NCBI GenBank assembly: GCA_030848705.1
Contig: CM061243.1
Span: 5,056,001 to 5,120,000 of the forward strand
Source of the DNA: Heracleum sosnowskyi
Lineage: Eukaryota; Streptophyta; Magnoliopsida; Apiales; Apiaceae
Direction of reading: 5' to 3'
DNA length: 64,000 nt
Shown in pieces: positions 61,201-64,000 of the stretch. Position numbers and translations under genes: made by a program. The notes under the pieces were generated by a model. The model saw only the letters and a program-made list of their open reading frames with translations. It was not told the origin of the DNA and did not search any database. Position 1 is the stretch's first letter. Each line of letters begins with the position of its first letter.

Positions 61201-61543
61201 TCTCTTCAATGAACCCGGCCTCTAGAAGCTTTTCAACCTCTTGCTTAATGGCCTCTTGCCTTTCTGGAGCAAAATTTCTCTTCTTTTGTTTCACCGTCTT
61301 TCTTTCAGGATCCACATTCAACTTGTGAGTTATCAATTGGGGATCAATCCCTGGCATGTCAGCCGCCGTCCAAGCAAAAACGTCATTATTCTCTTGGAGA
61401 AAAGATATGATCTTGCTTTTCAATGGCTCAGGTAGTAGTGCTCCAACATAAGTCACCTTCTCTGGTTCACCAGGGACTAAGGGAATTGGGATTAAATCCT
61501 CAGCTGGTTTCCCTCTTCGGTCCTTATTGTCACTGATATCCAT
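58292..61543 (-). CDS. pol: RT, RNase H, second RNase H and integrase, copy B (intact 1,083 aa)
   Basis: A single open frame with, in order: RT (KWRMCVDFTDLNDACPK, FMDGFSGYNQIKM, catalytic VYIDDMLVKS near residue 240), the RT-connected RNase H (to about residue 500), a second RNase H (about 540-670: YFDGASK, NNEAEYEAL, GDSRLV, KADALSK), the integrase HHCC finger (QHLGG...CERCQKH) and the DDE core (GMDILGP, TDNGTQF, GQAEVANR), then a C-terminal domain (KLAPNWEGPYRV). There is no chromodomain. Dual RNase H identifies the Tat lineage. The ORF begins at an internal Met and its frame is offset by one base from protease, so expression as one polyprotein would need repair or frameshifting. Confidence 0.95.
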   Translation of the reverse strand: MDISDNKDRRGKPAEDLIPIPLVPGEPEKVTYVGALLPEPLKSKIISFLQENNDVFAWTAADMPGIDPQLITHKLNVDPERKTVKQKKRNFAPERQEAIKQEVEKLLEAGFIEEIQFPEWLANPVMVKKANGKWRMCVDFTDLNDACPKNCFPLPRIDALIDATAGHEMLSFMDGFSGYNQIKMHKDDISKVSFITDFGIFCYLVMAFGLKNAGAIYQRLVNKIFGHLIGKTMEVYIDDMLVKSLDKADHIEHLREAFEVLRHHKMMLNPAKCAFGVGSGKFLGLMVSNRGIEANPDKINAILDMEPLRTIKDVQKLTGRVAALGRFISKSGEKCLPFFKALKNVKNFEWTTESQEAFEALKKYMAEAPLLAKPKPGEILYLYLAVSNTALGAVLVKEEVKVQKPIYYVSKILHGAEINYSTIEKFALALIMASRKLRPYFQAHKIEVLTNQPLRNILHSPQVSGRLIKWAIELGEFDIKYKPRTSIKAQALADFMVECTIDNQEVGGQEVTVEDKKDEKMEFKEYWVLYFDGASKTKSSGAGLVLQSPDGFFIEYALKLDFPTTNNEAEYEALIAVLGLAGALRVKTLKVCGDSRLVVSQVNGEFEARDEVMAKYLKLVKAIMTQFDECYVKHIPREENVKADALSKSASSEIENYTWSVYFQVLKTPSINGKLVAPIDVGSCWMDPIKAHLETGWLPNDTSEARKIFVRALRYALIEGILYKKSFIIPYLKCLRPQEAELALREVHEGICGQHLGGRALAHKITRLGFYCPNILADAKSYVKKCERCQKHAPVVRQPPEMLTSINSPIPFAMWGMDILGPFPMASAQRKFLIVAIDYFTKWIEAKTLAKITTKQVMHFFWENVICRYGIPRILVTDNGTQFNNDEFKKYCDENDIKLRFTSVAHPQANGQAEVANRIILDGLKKRVERSRNTWVDELLPILWAYRTTCKVTTGATPFLLAYGAEAVVPVEITHTSPRIEAYEPETNEEGLRLALDLIDEVRDEANAKIVQHQKRASFYYNLRVKERFFRQGDLVLRKIEASGVGQKGKLAPNWEGPYRVKNVFGRGSYKLETLEGHEMPRT

Positions 61544-62172
61544 GTCTTCAATTGGGAGAACCTGCCCCCGATTCCAATAGGCCTTAACGCGGCTACATAA
61601 CAGCTTCTAGCCATCTTTTGGTCTCCCCGTTCTTCACCAATTCCATTCCCCGTTGGGAACTTGATTTTCAGATGATAAGATGAGGCGACGGCCTTGAACG
61701 CATGGAGACCAGTCCTTCCCAGGATTGCATTGTAGGTCGAAGTTGCCTTTATAACTATGAAGTTCAACATCTGAGTGGACGTATTCGACCCTTGCCCCAT
61801 TGTCATTGGGAGTTGGATAGTGCCTTCCACCTTTGACTCCACTCCATTGAATCCATATATGGGCATATTCGAGGGTGTCAACTGAGAGTCAGTATAGCCC
61901 ATCTTGATAAAAGCATCATGGAACAAGATGTCCACTAAAGCTCCATTGTCGACCAAAACTCTCTTGGTTTCAGAATTTCCTATCACAGGAACGATGACTA
62001 AAGGATCATCGTGGGGAAACTTCACTCCCTTCAGGTCTGAATCATCAAAACTTATTGATACTTCTGTTCGGGCACGCTTCAGTGCTTCTCCAACCACGGT
62101 CATTACTTCTCGAGCATAAGCCTTTCTTGAGTTTCGGGAGGACCCAGCAGCAGTTGGCCCTCCGAATATCAT
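61492..62172 (-). pseudogene. Protease region, copy B
   Basis: Has RVLVDNGALVDIL with the aspartic protease motif as DNG, and AILGRTGL. It extends 20 codons further than in copy A, because A has TAA where B has CAA, and overlaps the start of pol in another frame. It is in frame with gag but cut off from it by TGA at 62,203-62,205. Confidence 0.85.
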
Positions 62173-62202
62173 GTTGATTACCGGCCCTCGGGGCTTGAGA
62201 TT

Positions 62203-62760
62203 TCAATCTTGATCGTTGTCCCTTCTGTCATAATCCTTCCTTTCATAGTTTCCCCTTTGACTCCCTTGATTTCCATCCTTGGTGAATTTGCTGAGTTTTC
62301 CTCTTCGTATCAGAAATTCGATCTCATCTTTCAATTGCCTACAATCGTCGGTGTCGTGACTGACTTCTTTGTGGAACCGACAGAACTGGTTTTGGTTCCG
62401 TTTGGACATGTCAGCCCTCATTGGCTTTGGCCATTTGAGATCTCCTTCTTTAGCTATCTCTATCAGAATTTGGCTCCTGGGAGTGTTCAGTCTCGCATAT
62501 TCCGTAAACTTTGGCCCAAAATTGTTTCTTTTGGGTGGAGAATCAGAGTCCTTTGACGTTCTGGGAAACTTTTCCTTGACGTCCTACTCCTGAGTTTCCT
62601 TTCTTTTCTTTGAGTTTCCACTGCCACCAACAGTGGGTTCATATTTTCTCATACTTTCTTCAGCCTTGATGTACTTTCCGGCTCTATCTTGGAGCTTCAG
62701 CATGCTCCCGGGTGGATGTTTTGTCAATGATCTTTTGAAGTGATCATCAGTGGTTCCTTG
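62203..62760 (-). pseudogene. gag C-terminal part with zinc knuckle, copy B
   Basis: The same knuckle FCRFHKEVSHDTDDC and the same two stops (TAG at about 62,584 and TGA at 62,203) as in copy A, so these breaks predate the large duplication. Confidence 0.85.
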
Positions 62761-63966
62761 TTACAAGGCTATCATAGCTACTTTGTCCTCTAAGTCCGGG
62801 GCTTTCAGAGCTTCCCGGGTAAATCGGTTAATGTAATCCCTTAAAGCTTCATTCTTTCCTTGCTGGATTCCCATGAGTGATGCAGAACTTTTCTCGTGCA
62901 CCCTTCCACTAACGAATTGATTGATGAATGCTTCACTTAATTCCTTGAAAGACCCAATAGAGTTGGGAGGAAGATGGCTATACCAACGTTGGGCCATGCC
63001 TGCCAAGGTTTGCGGAAACGCCCTACACTTGACTGCATCGTTGGTTGGCTGAAACAACAGTACATTGGAGAAGGTTCTTACGTGATTTGCGGGATCTCCC
63101 GTTCCATCATAAGCTTTAATTGTTGGTATCTTGAATTTCCTGGATATGGTAGCTTTCATGATATCTTGAGTAAACGGTGTCGTAGGATCATCAAGATCTC
63201 CTAGGGGCAACAAAACACTAGGATCACCCCTTGGGGCTTCAGCCCTCTTGGTTTTTCTTGGTGTTGGATCCAGGTTGATTATCGGGACTCTTCCAGTTGC
63301 TTGGCTTTGTGCTTTTGCGGCCTCCTGTTCTGCCAGTAATTTCTTGAGCCTTGCAGCCTCTACATCGTGGGCCGCAATCTTTTCTTTAGTAGTTTGGGGT
63401 TGTTCCCGATTTGTTTGGAAAGAACGCCTCCTCCTTGGGGCAACATCCCTCTCTTCTGCAGATGTATAATTCTCGTCCTCTGTATAGGGACCCGAGTAGT
63501 CTTGAATCAAAGGGGTCCGTCGAGTTTGAGTTTGTTGATTTTGGGGTCCCAGACCTTGTATATAAGGAGGAACGTATGCCTCATGGTAAGTGGGATTGAG
63601 ACAACTACCGCCCGCCATGGGTCGAGGGGGCATGCCATAGCTTGGTATCCCAAGAGTTTGAGTTGCGTATTGGAGAATATCTGTAGTATGAAGTTGAAGG
63701 CCACTTGGTGCATTCATGAGCAGTGGGGAGATTGGTTGCTGGAGAGTGGTCTCTTGTGGATTAGATCCATGGACGACCATTTGTAGGGGATTCGTCCCTT
63801 CAACCGAAATCAGAATTTCCGGTCCTTGAGTGTTGGTGAGGGGGATATTCGCCCCTTGAATGCCAGTAGTTGGCGGTGGTTGATTTCCGTGAGTATCAGC
63901 CTTAGGGGTGATAGGAAGCTCCTCATAAGTTTGAGTATCTCGAGTTGTTCTTCGTGTGTTTGACAT
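62761..63966 (-). CDS. gag N-terminal part, copy B
   Basis: 401 codons with the same layout as 24,798-26,003 and the same early TAA. A handful of residues differ from A (for example ARDVE/AHDVE, EIPIS/EILIS, LLLQP/LLFQP). Confidence 0.85.
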   Translation of the reverse strand: MSNTRRTTRDTQTYEELPITPKADTHGNQPPPTTGIQGANIPLTNTQGPEILISVEGTNPLQMVVHGSNPQETTLQQPISPLLMNAPSGLQLHTTDILQYATQTLGIPSYGMPPRPMAGGSCLNPTYHEAYVPPYIQGLGPQNQQTQTRRTPLIQDYSGPYTEDENYTSAEERDVAPRRRRSFQTNREQPQTTKEKIAAHDVEAARLKKLLAEQEAAKAQSQATGRVPIINLDPTPRKTKRAEAPRGDPSVLLPLGDLDDPTTPFTQDIMKATISRKFKIPTIKAYDGTGDPANHVRTFSNVLLFQPTNDAVKCRAFPQTLAGMAQRWYSHLPPNSIGSFKELSEAFINQFVSGRVHEKSSASLMGIQQGKNEALRDYINRFTREALKAPDLEDKVAMIAL

Positions 63967-64000
63967 GGTTGATGTTGTCTTCCCACAGACGGCGCCAAAT

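Larger units (their letters stand above)
47904..64000 (+). repeat. Segmental duplication, copy B (cut by window end)
   Basis: It matches 9,921-26,037 in the same orientation and gene order. It starts 18 bases after an inverted fragment of A's flank and some 48 bases after the end of Helitron Z. It runs out of the window at the first base of the right LTR. Confidence 0.95.
56877..64000 (-). mobile_element. Ty3/gypsy LTR retrotransposon, Tat type, copy B (partial)
   Basis: The same insertion as 18,914-26,724, copied with the segment: identical left target site and organisation. Only the first base of the right LTR lies in the window. It has the less damaged pol: the RT stop of copy A is absent. 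The gag stops and the frame offset between protease and RT are the same as in A, so it is also defective. Confidence 0.95.

Overview
This window is plant nuclear DNA, most likely from a eudicot. The evidence is AT-rich intergenic sequence, a six-exon GDSL esterase gene with GT/AG introns, a plant-type MAPKKK of the MAPKKK17/18 group, a CYP71-like P450 relic, a Ty3/gypsy element of the Tat type with two RNase H domains, an L1-type LINE with RNase H, and a dense set of Helitrons. I cannot name the species. I saw no bacterial, organellar, rRNA, tRNA or CRISPR features.

Layout. 1-5 kb: AT-rich intergenic DNA with a probable gypsy LTR relic (about 1.3-2.6 kb), a possible RNase H-like relic and a degenerate Helitron 3' end. 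5,066-7,432: the only ordinary single-copy gene, a 242-aa GDSL esterase. 8.16-9.0 kb: CYP71-type pseudogene (minus strand), followed by a 230-bp tandem duplication. 9,921-26,724: copy A of a large duplicated segment, holding an unrecognised spliced minus-strand gene or relic (about 10.6-14.4 kb), an intact intronless MAPKKK, a truncated second MAPKKK copy with its promoter, and a 7.8-kb Tat-type LTR retrotransposon with matching 5-bp target duplications. 26.7-31.6 kb: further promoter-block repeats, a truncated gypsy element with its LTR, MITE-like repeats and Helitron debris. 31,655-47,856: a 16.2-kb nest of Helitrons four levels deep, one of which carries the 3' half of a LINE plus a second RNase H-like ORF. 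47,904-64,000: copy B of the segment, cut by the window end at the first base of the retrotransposon's right LTR.

Reading. Copies A and B are in the same orientation with a start-to-start spacing of about 38 kb. They are nearly identical: the two MAPKKK proteins are identical, and the left LTRs differ at 2 positions that I could see in 688. The two LTRs of the element in copy A differ at about 20 positions, so the retrotransposon is much older than the duplication. Copy A has since gained several disabling changes, including two CGA-to-TGA changes, where copy B keeps the intact state. The left breakpoint of copy B carries a 28-bp inverted piece of copy A's left flank.

The most unusual structure is the Helitron nest. 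The internal copies act as empty-site references for one another, so four of the five insertion sites can be placed to the base, each between A and T. One family in the nest starts with TTAACTCC instead of the usual TC. The only genes likely to be working are the GDSL esterase and the two MAPKKK copies. The rest of the coding sequence belongs to mobile elements or to decayed genes.
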